Below, in pieces: positions 1-11,172 of a stretch of 64,000 nt of DNA. Below the pieces are notes generated by a model. The model was not told where the DNA came from. It saw only the letters and a program-made list of their open reading frames with translations, and did no database searches. The stretch spans positions 1-64,000 of the forward strand of contig JAVSML010018911.1 of the NCBI GenBank assembly GCA_038503035.1, in the 5' to 3' direction. The stretch's first letter is position 1; each line of letters opens with the position of its first letter. This stretch comes from Crocodylus rhombifer. Its lineage: Eukaryota; Chordata; Crocodylia; Crocodylidae. A program made the translations under genes and the position numbers.

Positions 1-51
1 TGAGGTCCCTTCCGACCCTAGCATCTATGAATCTATGAATCTATTTCACCT
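1..51 (+). mobile_element. CR1 LINE, extreme 3' end
   Basis: The window opens in the terminal part of a plus-strand CR1. The phrase 'ggtcccttccgaccctag' is followed by short repeats of the type ATCTATGA, the usual CR1 3' terminus. The same wording ends the CR1s at 54.3 kb and, on the minus strand, at 35.75 and 62.45 kb, so this copy belongs to that group. The rest of the element lies before the window. Confidence 0.8.
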
Positions 52-60
52 ATACTCAAG

Positions 61-262
61 GGACAAGACTAGAACTTTCTAATGAGGCAGGCGGCTATTG
101 GAGCAGATTACCTATAGAAGTTATGAAATCTCCATTACTGGAAGTTTCTAAGTGCAGGTTAGGCAAATGTTTGTTGGGGTTGAGGTAGGGATATTCCTAC
201 TTTGAGCAGGTAGATAATTTCTGGACTTGCTTCTAGCCCTATTTTTCTGTGATTCTATACCT
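61..262 (+). mobile_element. CR1 LINE, older 3' fragment
   Basis: About 200 bases resemble the C-terminal coding end and 3' untranslated end of an older CR1 type: a Glu-Val-x-Ser-Pro-like segment near 120-150, then a degenerate 'tctagccctatttttctgtgattctata' type terminus. It differs clearly from the younger tail just before it, so two CR1 3' ends lie in tandem. Boundaries are approximate. Confidence 0.6.
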
Positions 263-1500
263 GCACCATGCTCAAAGTTATGAAGTAATAAACCTCCCAT
301 AAAAAAGGGTCAGAGGACTTGACCTTTTGCCCAAGCCAGTTACTGCATGAGGCCACTGTGGTTGTTAAGATGCACCAATTTCTGTAACTAGCAACCTATC
401 AGGGAGTGATGTGACTGACTTTGACATCCTCAGCCTCTTTACATTTTGGGGACCTGAAGGCAGCTTTTGGGGTGAGTGCAAGGTGCAAAATGAAATTGTA
501 GCTCTGGATTTCTAGTGAAAAGCTTTAACTGTTCTATCACTGCACCTCTCCTGAGGTACTAGCTACACATTAAATACCAAAATACATTTATTTTCATGTA
601 TATACATTTGGATTTTTGACTAACAGATTTGCCCAAAATTTTGTATTAAAAAGCAGTGCAGTTTAGAGTTGATGAATTTTAAACTCAATTTGCTTTTACA
701 GAAAATCTATTACAGTGAAAACCAATGGACTCTGAATAATGTGGTTGGCTGGATGCATTTTACAAGATATTGAGTGAGATACTGTAGCAGAATGACATCA
801 TGTAATATACTGTATAATATTACATATAGAAGACTTAAATTAACTTGGTCATTGTCATTTTCCACTTTAGGGATGATAACCTAGCAAACATAAATACCTT
901 TGTTTGGGCCTCTTTCTCAGTAAAATTTTTGAAAATTTATGATTTTAGAATATCACAATTTAAATTCTATCATAAAATCATCTTTAAACTGCTCATTTGC
1001 TTCTTTAGACTTTTGTCCGGTTGCAAGTTCTATTGAATGTTTATCACCATATAAAAAAGGTCTTTTGCATCTGTGTAGTATTTTCTCTCCAGGAGTTGTA
1101 GGCCCTGAAGAATTCACTTGAGACAACAAATTTTAGGCAAAATATTTGATTCTCCTTCAGATGCTGGTGACACTGCACTTGAGGGGCAAAACATTGTTCA
1201 GCAGAGAGCATCTGAACAGCTGCCAGTTCTTTTTCTGATGGCTTTCACAAACTGCATGGATCTTTGTTTATCTCCAGGACATTTTTCAAATGCTTTCCAA
1301 GAAATCTCAGATTAGGAAAAGTGAGTTGAAACCTAAAAAAATGGTGCTTTTTATGTGTCTTCTGGTTTCTCAGAGGCACCATGACGGTTTCATTTGTACT
1401 GAGACAAAAGCTGAGTGCAAGAAATCTGAACTTGTATGTCACTAACTTGGAAATATTGACTTGGCATCTACATAACCACTAAGACTAGTATCTTTTTCTT
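263..1500. other. unassigned AT-rich DNA
   Basis: I see no gene, RNA or recognisable repeat here. Open frames are at most about 65 codons, overlap on both strands, and show no domain signature. Confidence 0.5.
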
Positions 1501-1935
1501 AGAATCATAGAAAATTAGGGTTGGAAGGGATCTCAGGAGATCATCTAGTCCAACTCCCTGCTCAAAGCAGGACCATCCCCAACTAGATCGTTCTAACCAA
1601 GACTTTATTTAGCTGGGTCTTAAAAACCTCCAATGATGGAGATTCTACAACTTCCCTGGGTAACCTGTTCCAGTACTTTACTACCCTCCTAATGATAAAG
1701 TTCTTTCTAATATCTAACTTAAACTTCCCTTGCTGCAATTTGAGATCATTGCTCCTTGTTCTGTCATCTGCTACCACTGAAAACAGTCTAGCTGCATCCT
1801 CTATTGAATCCCACTTCAGGTAATTGAAGGCTGCTTATTAAATCCCCTCTCACTCTTCTCTTTTGTAGACTAAATAAGCCCAGTTCCCTCAGCCTCTCCT
1901 CAGAAGTCATGTGCCCCAGCCCCACAACCACATGT
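1501..1935 (-). mobile_element. old CR1, 3' portion (left half of a split copy)
   Basis: Read on the minus strand this ends with the CR1 terminus (plus strand 'agaatcatag' at 1501, 'gggttggaagggatctc' following). It encodes the tail of the CR1 ORF2 C-terminal region, including RLRELGLFSLQKRR near 1880-1905 and the RLDIRKNF-like segment near 1700. It is the chicken-like, more diverged CR1 type. The coding sequence resumes at 2848, about 500 bases further upstream in CR1 terms, so the intervening insert came with, or was followed by, a deletion. Confidence 0.8.
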
Positions 1936-2009
1936 ATCAGTGTCCCCACACTGAAAAATGGCAGTGGGGCCCACCACCATTTTTCGGCATGGGGACACTG
2001 ATACACATG
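1931..2009. repeat. 79-bp near-perfect hairpin
   Basis: The arm at 1931-1961 (catgtatcagtgtccccaca and onward) is repeated inverted at 1977-2009 (reading tggggacactgatacacatg). The loop itself contains the palindrome-like gtggggcccac. It lies at the junction between the CR1 tail and the insert that splits it, so it may be a transposon end that snapped back, or two copies of one terminus in opposite orientation. Confidence 0.8.
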
Positions 2010-2847
2010 ATGCTGGAGTCTGCTGGAGCATAGTAATTGCCATCATGTCTGCTCCAACTTGCTGCAATTACAGCACATCAGAGCAGCCTCTTTGTGTGTG
2101 TATAGGAGACTGTGCTGAGGCATGCTGCACTCCAATTAGCTGCGCAGCACACTCGGAAACTTCCTTGTTGCCTCAGTGTGGGGCTCTTCAGTGGAGCCTC
2201 TGCTTTGAGGCATGTGGAGACAGGAGAGCAGCCAGCTCAAAGCTATGCACTTCACCATCTAGAGGCAGCCTGCACCTCAGCCAGCCAGGGAGCAGCTAGC
2301 TGAGGCACAGGCTGCCTCAGCCTGGGGACTCCATAGTGCACAGAGATGGGTGCCTGCTCCCCCTCTATCTGCATTTGTCTTGGTGCCTGCCACTCTGGCA
2401 TGGTTTTGTGCTGCTTTTTTTTCCAGGTGTTTTTTTGCTACTGGCTCCAGCCCGCAGCAGCAGCCAGCCTTGTGCACAGATCTGGTGGCACACCCTCCCA
2501 TGCCCGCCTGGGGATGCATGTAGTGGTGGTAGTTGGCCCCTTCCTCTTGCATGTGGCTCAGTCCCATGCTCTGCCCTGGCTGGCCAGCCCCTGTCCCAGC
2601 CCCACTCCTTCCCCCACCACTGGGGCCTTGATCTGCCCCCCATCCCCATACTCCTTCCCTCACAACAGACTTACCAGCTGGACCCAGCTGCTCTCCACAC
2701 TGCTGGGCTGTGCTCCTGGCTGCCTGCATGCTGCACTGTGGCTGTGCACATCCACATGGCATTTATCGGCCACATCAGTTCTGCATACTCACTATGACCT
2801 TTTTAAGTACCCTTAGGGGTACTCATACCCCTGCTTGACCACCACTG
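1962..2847 (-). mobile_element. hAT-like insert splitting a CR1
   Basis: The right edge, read on the minus strand, starts CAGTGGTGGTCAAGCAGGGG and continues into a 'ggggtatgagtacccc' palindrome, a style typical of hAT-superfamily termini. The left edge is the hairpin at 1931-2009. The interior is GC-rich with several overlapping open frames on both strands that look like low-complexity shadows (Cys/Ser/Ala-rich), with no transposase motif. I could not pair the two ends as clean terminal inverted repeats, and no 8-bp duplication is evident, so the hAT call is tentative. Confidence 0.45.
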
Positions 2848-4110
2848 TTCCAGATCATTGATGAAAATATTGAACAAAACTGGCCCCAGGATCGATCCCT
2901 GGGACACTACACTTGATGCCACCTGTCAACTAGATACTGAGCCATTGATTGCTGCTCTTTGAGCCTGATGATCCAGTCATTTTTCTATCCAACTTAAAGT
3001 CCATCCATGCAAACCATACTTCCGTAGCTTGCTTGCAAGAGTGTTGTGTATCAAAAGCCTTGCTGTCCAGGTACATCATGTCCACTCTTCTTCCCAGATG
3101 CACAGAGCCATCTCATCATAGAAGGCACTCAGGTTGGTCAGACATGATTTGTCCCTTGGTGAATCCATGCTGATTGTTCCTAATCACCACCACCTCCTCC
3201 AAGTGCTTAAAAATGGATTCCTTGAGGAATCACATCCAGATTTTCTAAATAGCCTGTAGTCTGTTCTTTCACCACTGTCAGCTGCTCACCTTCTCCCCAA
3301 ACTGTCCTGCCAAATGCAGTAGTCTTGGAGCTGACCTTGCCTGTGAAGACTGAAGTGAAGGTGGCACTGAGCACTTGAGCTTTTTCCTCATCTGTCTCTA
3401 GAGGCCCACACATTCCCTGACCTTTCTCTTGTTGCTGACATACTTGTAAAAATCCTTCTTGTTACCCTTCACATCCCTCCCTAGCTACAACTCCAATTGC
3501 CCTTTGGCCTGATTTCATCCCTGCAAGCCCAAGCAATACTCTTATATTCCTTTGTAATTGCCTGTCCATGTTTCCACTGCTTGCAAGATTCCTTCTTGTG
3601 TTTTAGTTCATGGAAGAGTTCACTGCTAAGCCAAGCTGGTCTTCTGCAACACTTGCTGGTCTTCCTGTTTATCAGAATTAGTTCTTTCCTGCACCCTCAA
3701 TAACGTTTCTTTAACATACAAACAGATCTCCAGGACTCCTTTCCCCTCAGACTGGCCTCCCAAATGATCCTTCCCATCAGTTTCCTGAGTGAGTTGAAGT
3801 CTCCTTCTTCTGAAGTACAGGGTTCTTACTTTGCAGTTCTCCCTCCTTCCTTTCCTCAGGATCCTGAACCCAATCATCTTGTGGTTGCTGCTGTCCAAGT
3901 TCCCATCCACTTCTACACTCCCCATCAATTCTTCCTTGTTTGTGAGCATTGGGTGAAGAAGAGCTCCTACTTGGCTTCTCCAACACTTGCACCAGAAAGT
4001 TTTTGTGGCCATATTTTGTTCTCTGGAGTATTTCCAGATATACAAGATCAAAGTCTGCTCCCTGTCCAGACTCAGATCACTTTTACTTCCCTCCACCAAC
4101 AGGGGCTGTG
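2848..4110 (-). pseudogene. old CR1 ORF2 fragment: endonuclease C-terminus to reverse transcriptase
   Basis: On the minus strand, degenerate CR1 ORF2 coding runs from the end of the APE-type endonuclease (LTNKEELMG near 3910, then a G-x-L-x-S-S-N-H segment where the catalytic Ser-Asp-His motif is expected) through the linker (TDEEKAQVLSATFTSVFTGK near 3380). It then enters reverse transcriptase segments, ending at 'gatcattgatgaaaatattgaacaaaact' (NIFIND-like) at 2850-2880. Frameshifts and stops are frequent. The product would copy CR1 RNA by target-primed reverse transcription; this copy is dead. The 5' edge is uncertain. Confidence 0.75.
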
Positions 4111-5913
4111 CTTCTGCACTGGACTGGTGTCCAACCAGTAATATTTGGATGATGAGGAACAAACTGAACCGGATGATTTTCACCCTCACTTTTCTTCATC
4201 CTGACTAGAATAATCTCTGGTTCTACAAATTAATCACTCATCTTGGAGCACTTCAAACTTTCTAGGATTTGACATAAAGAACAACTTTAGCCCTTGTTAG
4301 AGATAGTTTAGGAAAATCTGAGCTAGCTGCTGGACTTCTTCACACTGTGTTTCCCAGTGCATCCCTGAAATGCTGCTGGACACAGCCAGATTATTGTGAG
4401 CTGGCAAACCCTAGCTTCCTTCAAGCCTATTTCACAGAATGCCTAATAGTTCCCCTCACAGATTAAAACAATTTTTCATGCTAGATTATCTGGTAACACC
4501 TAAAGCCACTAGCCATGCTAACTATGCTCTGCATAATTAACATTCAAAGACTGAGCGCTTTTGGAGAGCCAGTCTGCAAATGAGTAGTTCAGACCATATT
4601 ATCTAAATATAATTTTATTAAATTGAAATCCACGTGCAAATTTGCAAGCAAACTGTCATGGGAATTCAAAGAACATTGTGGCAGAGGTCTAAGTAACTGT
4701 GAAAACTCACTTCCATGATTCTGCTGATCAGCTTCTTGGTTGATGGTAGCAGGTGTTTCTGTGTCTGCAAATCCTTGTGGCTTTGGGGCCTGGGGATACA
4801 TAAGAAAAAAAGTGCAGAGTACAATAGATTGTTTATTTTTTGTTGGCAATTTTTTCCCCTCAGATGTAACTCATGACTCATTGCAGACTGAAAAATTTTA
4901 GGGCTGTGCAATGATCTTTGGTGTATGCTTCAACCCCAAGAGGCAACATTATAAAAAAAGACTAAAAACAGGCATCCCTCTTATTCTCCAAGACAGACTT
5001 CTAGGTGACCTGCTAGAGGTAATCTGGCATCATCATAGCTGTCAACTCCTTCCATCAGGGTGATGTTATGGAACAGTCATTTTGACTGTCACATTAAGAG
5101 GTTATACTGCTCCTTAGATATATTTTATACCCATGTTGGATTTCACTTGGCTCTTTCTAACTGCCTAGAACTCAGTAACAATAAACTAGTTCTAGGCTTT
5201 GAGGAGATAGGATATGCTGTACAGTGGCACTACATGTGTTATTCTTGTACACCTTCTCAGACCTATTCAAGGATCTTTTCAGAAGGCTGTACTAATTTAA
5301 GAGGTATTAAATCTTGCACAACATAAGGGAAGGCTATGTTCATGATACCTCTGTACTTTTTTTTAAAGTTAGAGGCCTGTTCTGGGGATAAAAAAATTAA
5401 ACACATCAAAAGGTAAGGTTCAGAACAGTCTTCTCAAGATCTCAGAAGCTGATACAATGTTCTCCGCCTACAAAACAAATGTTTCTATGGTAGCTTCTTA
5501 CTCTGACCTCAGGAAATATGTGAAGTTTTTGGTAAAAAGCTCTTGTTACAATTATAGAGTACTCCTGTTGGCTTTTCTCCCCTCTCTTCTATGCAACTGA
5601 AAGCAGGTGCCTAGAACATGCTTTAGGCACTGTGAACTCACACATTTGTGGATGGTTGAGGAAACCTCACTCCATAACCATCTTTTGAAATTATACACCA
5701 ACCAGACAATATGGCCATTGTATTTTAGCTACCTTATACGTCATCCTTTATGCTCTTATTTGCAAGTAGAGGGATATGCAGGGTGTCTGTATTGTGCCAG
5801 GTGTTCTAGTAAAAATCTTCAACTAGAGAGAATTGAGTGTACATGCACCTGGGAATGTATGCTTGTAAATACAACAACTGTTAAGAAACTGGTCTATCTT
5901 TTATTAAGGTAGA
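4111..5913. other. unassigned single-copy-like DNA
   Basis: No recognisable coding sequence or repeat was found. The open frames (up to about 100 codons, for example 5607-5912 plus) lack any domain pattern and have unremarkable composition. Confidence 0.5.
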
Positions 5914-5915
5914 TA

Positions 5916-6709
5916 CAGGTTTTCCTCAGTTTATGCGGGTTCTTTATATGCAAATTTGCTCTGATGCAATGAGCATATTTAGACCTGTAATTCATTACAT
6001 GTGAGGCAAATTTACTCTTGTGTGATCAGCATAGATACCCTCCCCCTCAAGCAGGTAAGTCTGTGGGGGGAGGGGAAAGGGCCGTGGCCCCACTCTCACA
6101 AGCCCTGGCTGTAGTGGCCTCGGGAGTGGCCAGTGCCAGCAGCTGCTGGGCTGCATTGTGCTCTGCCTGTCCCCTTGCACCTGGGCTCACCCCAGCTCTT
6201 GGGGTGTGCCGTGCTGTGGTGCAGGCAGCTGGTGTCAGCTGCTCCTGGGGCTGCTCCAGCATAGGCTAGGGTGATTGCAGACAAGTGGAGCCCCGGGCAG
6301 TGCAGGGCACGGCACTCACCCCAGCCCTGGCTGCAGCAGCCCCGGGAGCAGCCAACACCAGCTGCCTGTGCCAAGGCACAGCGCAGCCCAGGAGCAAAGG
6401 TGAGTGGGGACAGGCAAAGCATGGTGCAGCCCAGTGGCTGCAGGCAGCTGCTGCTGGCCACTCCTGGGGCCACTGCAGCTGGGGCTGGGGTGAGTGCCAC
6501 TCTATTCCCTTTGCTTTAGTGTCTTGCTCAGCCCTGGGAGCAGCACCCCTTATCCCCGCCCCTTTCCTAGTCCCAGCCTCTCTCCTTCCCTCACCACCGT
6601 GGGAACCTATCCTTATTTGTCACATTGTAAAGTAGGTTATCTTTATGCAAATTCAATTTATGCGCCATTCTCCAGAAACGCGTGTACAGCATGAATTGAG
6701 GGAAACCTG
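5916..6709. mobile_element. Tigger/pogo-type non-autonomous DNA transposon
   Basis: The left end reads CAGGTTTTCCTCAGTTTATG and the right end, reverse complemented, CAGGTTTCCCTCAATTCATG: inverted repeats of about 20 bases with three mismatches. Both ends abut TA (5914-5915 and 6710-6711), the Tc1/mariner target duplication. The start CAGG followed by CCTC and TTTATGC resembles mammalian Tigger termini. At 794 bp with no transposase it must be mobilised in trans. The subterminal AT-rich parts (5937-6050 and 6600-6690) frame a GC-rich hairpin core. Confidence 0.85.
6085..6500. repeat. GC-rich inverted repeat inside the Tigger-type element
   Basis: The segment 6085-6275 matches the reverse complement of 6310-6500 colinearly. 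Shared words include GGAGTGGCCAG, GGGCTGCA, TGCCTGTCCCC, GCAGGCAGCTGGTGT and GGGGCTGCT. The arms are about 190 bases with a spacer of roughly 35. The open frames on both strands here are by-products of this palindrome. Confidence 0.85.
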
Positions 6710-6711
6710 TA

Positions 6712-8708
6712 GTTGCATTAACGTCAATGAGTGTTCACAGGTGTAAAAGTTGCAGGACATTGCATTGTGTTCATTGTCATATTGCAAGGATAATATTTTG
6801 GTTCTGGGTAATTGTTCCAGGCAAATCCTTGAATCTTTTTATTTCCTGTGACTTCATAATGTGTAAGGACTGAAGAATCTGGTTCTGTAGGAATCACACT
6901 TTAGCGTGCACATTCTCAACCATTAACAACTTTGTGGGATCAGAACCACATTTGTCTCAAGACCGAGTAACTGTTTTTGCTGATTTGCATTATGACTGAA
7001 AATTTCCAGAGGATCTATCTAAAATATAATCAGTTAAGCTGTTAAATTCTCAGCTAAGAGAGAATCATTTCCAATCATTCTCAAGCCAGAACAGTTCCTG
7101 ATTCTCATCCTATCATTAACTTAGGAGAACATTTTCATAATGGATGAACATCTTTTGTTATCAAAACAAATGTAGCAAAACTATAATTGCATTTGTTGTT
7201 TTCCAATATGTATTTTGAAGAGCAATCTTTCTTTCCTTTTAACAAAACTGTAATTGATTCAGTCCAATCCAGAATAAAGAAGAACAAAAATCAGCTTTAT
7301 TGCTTGTATTTTGGCATTTGAATGTGTATACTATAAAATACTCCATGAAGTTTGCCTGTGGCTTATTTAAATGTAAAGGAACACATATGGGTAGTTGGGA
7401 AACAGATTTTTGCAGACTATCTTTCTCTTCCCAATTCAGTAATCCCAAATACAAGAGTACTTGCCAGTCCCTAGGTAGCACTGATATATAATTGCCTTTT
7501 ATGGTTATATTTGACATCAACATGAAAAACAAATCCATGAATTGTGTATATTAATTAGAATTTTCATAGAATCATTGTTAACGATCCATATATAAAAATT
7601 TAGGTACTGTATCTTTGCATGAATATAATCATCTATATCAGAATCCTTGAGGAATTACAATAACAGTGATTCATTCATAATTCACGATTTCCATTATCTT
7701 CTTTCTACATTTAGTATGTGGCAAAATTTATGGTTTCATTTACATTGTGTTCTATGAATAATAGAAGAAATACAGTGAAGACCATGGGAAATGATCTTGT
7801 TGCTGCAGATGCACTCAGAATCAAATCTGCATCACAATACACTATATTGCCTCCTGCACTACAGTATTTGCAGAGGCTGCAGCTGCAATGGGGACACTTC
7901 AAATGGTCTTCATTAAATGTAACCTCTTTCTTCTTGAGCTTCAAAGCAGCATGATGATGGAAACTTGAATAAATTGCTGTAGGTAAATGATATAGTTACA
8001 GGCTTACTTATTCAACTGTAGTATAATATCTTCATTTAAGTGCACTCATACACAACAAGGGGAAGCAGGAATATTTAGATGAGCAACTATAATTTGTAAG
8101 ATTGTTCTTGCTACAAATGGTCCTGCACAAAAAATGGACACAGTCTTTGTTCTGAATATATAAAAGAATATTTGAATAAGAAGACAGCTGTAAATAATAA
8201 TAATAAAAATAATAAAAAGTCCTTTCACCAAAGACTTTAACTAAGAAGCAGAGGCACTCTTTATAAAAGTAATCAGTTGAGTTCATTTAAAAAAAAATTC
8301 TTATTAAAAGTATAGAAATCTTTAGAATTTTAGCTCAAAATTAGAGCCTTGGAAATGTAATATGAATGTTCTTTTTCCTTAAGTCTTTTTAGATTCTTTA
8401 TTAGGATTCTTGATATCCTTGTATTCAATTTTTGGTTTTATACATATATTTTCATAGTTAAAATGACCTGTGCATATCAACTGCTACACTTTTAAGTTGC
8501 AATAGCTGCCTGGAGATGAACCTTTATATTTTGCATACTAATTCAATAAAGACAAGGCAGGTTTCCTATTTAGTCTAATGCAAATTTAGTTACAGCCCCT
8601 ACATTTATTAAAAGAAAATCCTATCTTTGAGTCATTGAAATGCTACCTGTGTGTGTTAGTTTCTTACATAACAGATATGTGGTCTATTATCATCCTAATT
8701 CACATTTT
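6712..8708. other. AT-rich DNA without recognised features
   Basis: No gene or repeat identified. A segment at 7711-7954 is open on both strands for about 78 codons, but neither translation looks like a known family. Confidence 0.5.
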
Positions 8709-8713
8709 AGGTA

Positions 8714-9183
8714 TGTTGCTGGCACAAGGTGCCTGAGGGAGGCAACAATTGGGTTCGTTGCCCGGTGTGTGTTGCGCCAAATAAACACACTGGGGGGAGA
8801 AGCAGACAGAGTTTATTTGAGCTCAAGTAAAAGGCACAGGGAGACTGTATTGTCTCAAATCCTGCGCACTTAACCCTGCAACAGCGGGATTTTATACCCC
8901 GGTCAGTTTCACTGTCAGTGATTTTCCATCAGCTGGCCCCCCTCTTCCTCCCCTTTCCCTCCTCCTTTCTCTCTCCGAGCGGTGCCCTTGCATTCCACAG
9001 ATAACAGTTTTAGCTCGCCTGCTTTCCAGAAGGACAGGAGATTGCAGGCGCCATAGAAAGGGTTACAAAGGTTGGGCAAGGGTGGGGTTTGGCTCGTCTG
9101 AGCCTGGAGCAGAAGGACTTCCTCAACACTCGTGGTCTTCCATCCCTCTGAGTTACCCAGGGTTATGCCCAGTGACACCAACA
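8714..9183 (-). mobile_element. solo LTR of an endogenous retrovirus-like element
   Basis: A 470-bp block is bounded by TGTTGCTGGCA and its inverted partner TGACACCAACA, the TG...CA form of an LTR. Read on the minus strand it has a TATA box (TATAAAA, 8890-8896), a poly(A) signal AATAAA about 80 bases downstream (8812-8817), then a GT/T-rich stretch and the U5-like end. This order U3-R-U5 fixes the orientation. Flanks are AGGTA and GATAC, so any target duplication is degraded. No internal retroviral sequence adjoins it, as expected of a solo LTR left by recombination. Confidence 0.75.
8812..8896 (-). promoter_or_regulatory. LTR promoter and poly(A) signal
   Basis: On the minus strand CGGGGTATAAAATCCCG (TATA box at 8890-8896) precedes an AATAAA at 8817-8812. 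The TATA box lies in a short palindrome, CGGGGTATA...TATACCCCG-like. Spacing fits transcription start near 8865 and a short R region. Confidence 0.6.
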
Positions 9184-9482
9184 GATACTTCAGCAATCCT
9201 GACGCTATTTTTAAGTTTTGATTCATTACTTAACCTATGAAAAGCATTACAAGACATACAGATTTGTAAGATAAGTTGTTGCAAAAGAAGGGCTGTATAT
9301 AATGTAAAGGATATTATTTTGAAGAAAGTACATGTTTTTGGTCAGTTGATTTTATTCACTTTCCCTGCCAGTTAGGCATACTTAATAAGCAGTGCCCTAT
9401 GCAAGAGCATACAAAGGAACTAAAAGTAACTGAACAATTTCAAATCAAAACACAAACAATGGTCATTAGGAATGGATTAGAT

Positions 9483-9920
9483 CACTAGTGCTTAACATTC
9501 TGGCCCCAGGGGGTAGATGTGTGGCTGGTCTGTGACTGGATCTCATGTGGAGTTGGGACCTGAGTGCCCAGATTGAGTCCCATGGTAGCCTGGTCCAGCC
9601 CGCACTTTGTTCATATGGACTGGGCCCTGTGCCACCTTGGACTAGCCCCATGTTCCTGGATTTGGCTCCATACTGCCTCTGCCCAGCCCTGCGTGCCTGC
9701 TCTGGCCTCATGACTCCCAGACCCATATGTTCAATCTAGCATGGAGGGCATATTATCTAGCCCTCAGGGCTCTCTGTGGGTCTGGAAAAACAGCCACAGG
9801 GGAGCTGCAATTAATGCTGCCACTGCTGGCTAATTTTTGGACACATGAGGAGCCCAGCAGGTTGAGTGACATGGCTCTGCAGGCTTGATTTGGCTCAAGG
9901 GCTGAAACTTAAGCACCCCG
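9483..9920 (-). mobile_element. hAT-type MITE
   Basis: The right end, reverse complemented, reads CGGGGTGCTTAAGTTTCAGC. The left end reads CACTAGTGCTTAACATTCTG, sharing GTGCTTAA and a following GCCC. The flanks GATTAGAT (9475-9482) and GACTAGAT (9921-9928) are an 8-bp duplication with one mismatch, the length hAT transposases make. At 438 bp, with only short low-complexity open frames, it is non-autonomous. Orientation is arbitrary. Confidence 0.75.
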
Positions 9921-9928
9921 GACTAGAT

Positions 9929-10397
9929 TTTAATTTCATGAAACTAAGTTCTTTCATATTGTGCATTGACAATCTCACACATACCATTTCATTCACTGTG
10001 ATATTTGATTCCCTCTTCTCCACACCTTGTTCTTCTGCTAATATTAAGTTCACATAACTGTAATTGCTTATCTTAGTCAGATATTCAAGGTTTCATCTTT
10101 AAATATGGCTAGAAATAGCTTCCTTTTTTTGCCTCTGATTATGGACCTAGTTCTTCCGCTAAACATGTTCATGTCAGTTAGACTTTTGACTCATTGGGCA
10201 GAATCCTTGCTCGGTTTAAATCAATGGGAGCTTTGACTTCAGTGAAACTCCCGTTGCATTCAGTGAAAGTCATTAACTTCAGTTAAACCAGTGTCTCACC
10301 CATTGGTTTCATAATAAAGAGAAATGATAGATTCAGTACCAAACCACTTTCCTTTTTTTTGAGATCAACTTTTTTCTGCTCTTGTATTGGAGGAATC
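9929..10397. other. unassigned DNA
   Basis: AT-rich interval. Around 10200-10290 the phrase cttcagtgaaa/cttcagttaaa recurs imperfectly, perhaps a decayed repeat. Nothing coding is recognisable. Confidence 0.4.
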
Positions 10398-10969
10398 CAG
10401 GGCCCCTCTACACTGCAGGTAAAGGTGTGATGAGATCTAATGCATGATTCATACAAATGCACCTCCTGCCATGACCCATGTGCCTGGTAGGAGGCGTGAT
10501 TATGGGATTGTGTATTAGAACCTATCATGCCTTACTGATAGTGCAGGGAGACCTTGGGATAAGGCTCCCTCTACACTGGCAAGAATCAAGCTCCTGCAGT
10601 TGGGAGCCCCATGCACCCAGTTTCCTGCATCCTGGAGTCCCAGGGATCACAGCAGCTGCAATCCCAGGGCCCAGGAGTTTCATATACCCCTGAGCCCTAG
10701 GGATCATAGTAGCCACAATCCCCAGGGCCTCGGGATTTTGCATTGGACATGGTGCACCTCTGCGGCTGAGAGCTCTGTCAGCTGACAGGACTTCCAGCCA
10801 CAGGAGAGACCCTTCTACGTGTGCCAGTTAAAGCTTGATAACAATCAGCTATAAAGTTAGTACACATTTTTGAGTTGTAACTTTATAGCTGGTTGGAGAT
10901 TTTTATTGTGAAGGCTACTTTGGATGTGTAGCTGGTGTCAAGGTACCTGGAATGTGTAGAGGGAGCCTG
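10398..10969. mobile_element. non-autonomous DNA element with terminal inverted repeats
   Basis: The left end CAGGGCCCCTCTACACTGCA pairs with the reverse complement of the right end, CAGGCTCCCTCTACACATTC. A third copy of this terminal word, GGCTCCCTCTACACTGG, lies inside at 10564-10580, suggesting a composite or internally duplicated element. It also holds a roughly 58-bp tandem duplication (about 10625-10740, GGATCA..AGC..CAATCCC) and a perfect 14-bp hairpin CAGCTATAAAGTTA at 10846-10859/10878-10891. I could not find a convincing target duplication, so the superfamily is open. Confidence 0.6.
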
Positions 10970-11172
10970 GGTGTTCTGGTGTGGCTTCTTATGCTTTCTT
11001 TATCAGGTTGTGGTTCATCTCTTCAACATATAAATTGTGCAACTTCTTAATCCCCTTTTTAAAAATAAATGTTAATCTATTATTTTAATATCATATTTAA
11101 ACTGTTTCTAGCTTTAACTGATTCTTTTTCAACATACCTGTCCTTTTGACTCACATGTCACAAAATATTTAT

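Noticed and set aside
2277..2816. Several overlapping 90-160-codon frames on both strands
   Set aside because: GC-rich, low-complexity DNA with few stops by composition. No domain, and the frames conflict with each other inside a transposon-like insert.
6018..6635. Overlapping Ala/Gly/Pro-rich frames on both strands
   Set aside because: They are mirror products of the GC-rich palindrome in the Tigger-type element.
7711..7954. A segment open on both strands, the minus translation having Cys pairs (CPHCSCSLCKYC)
   Set aside because: No known zinc-finger spacing fits, there is no splice or promoter context, and the open frames are short enough for chance.
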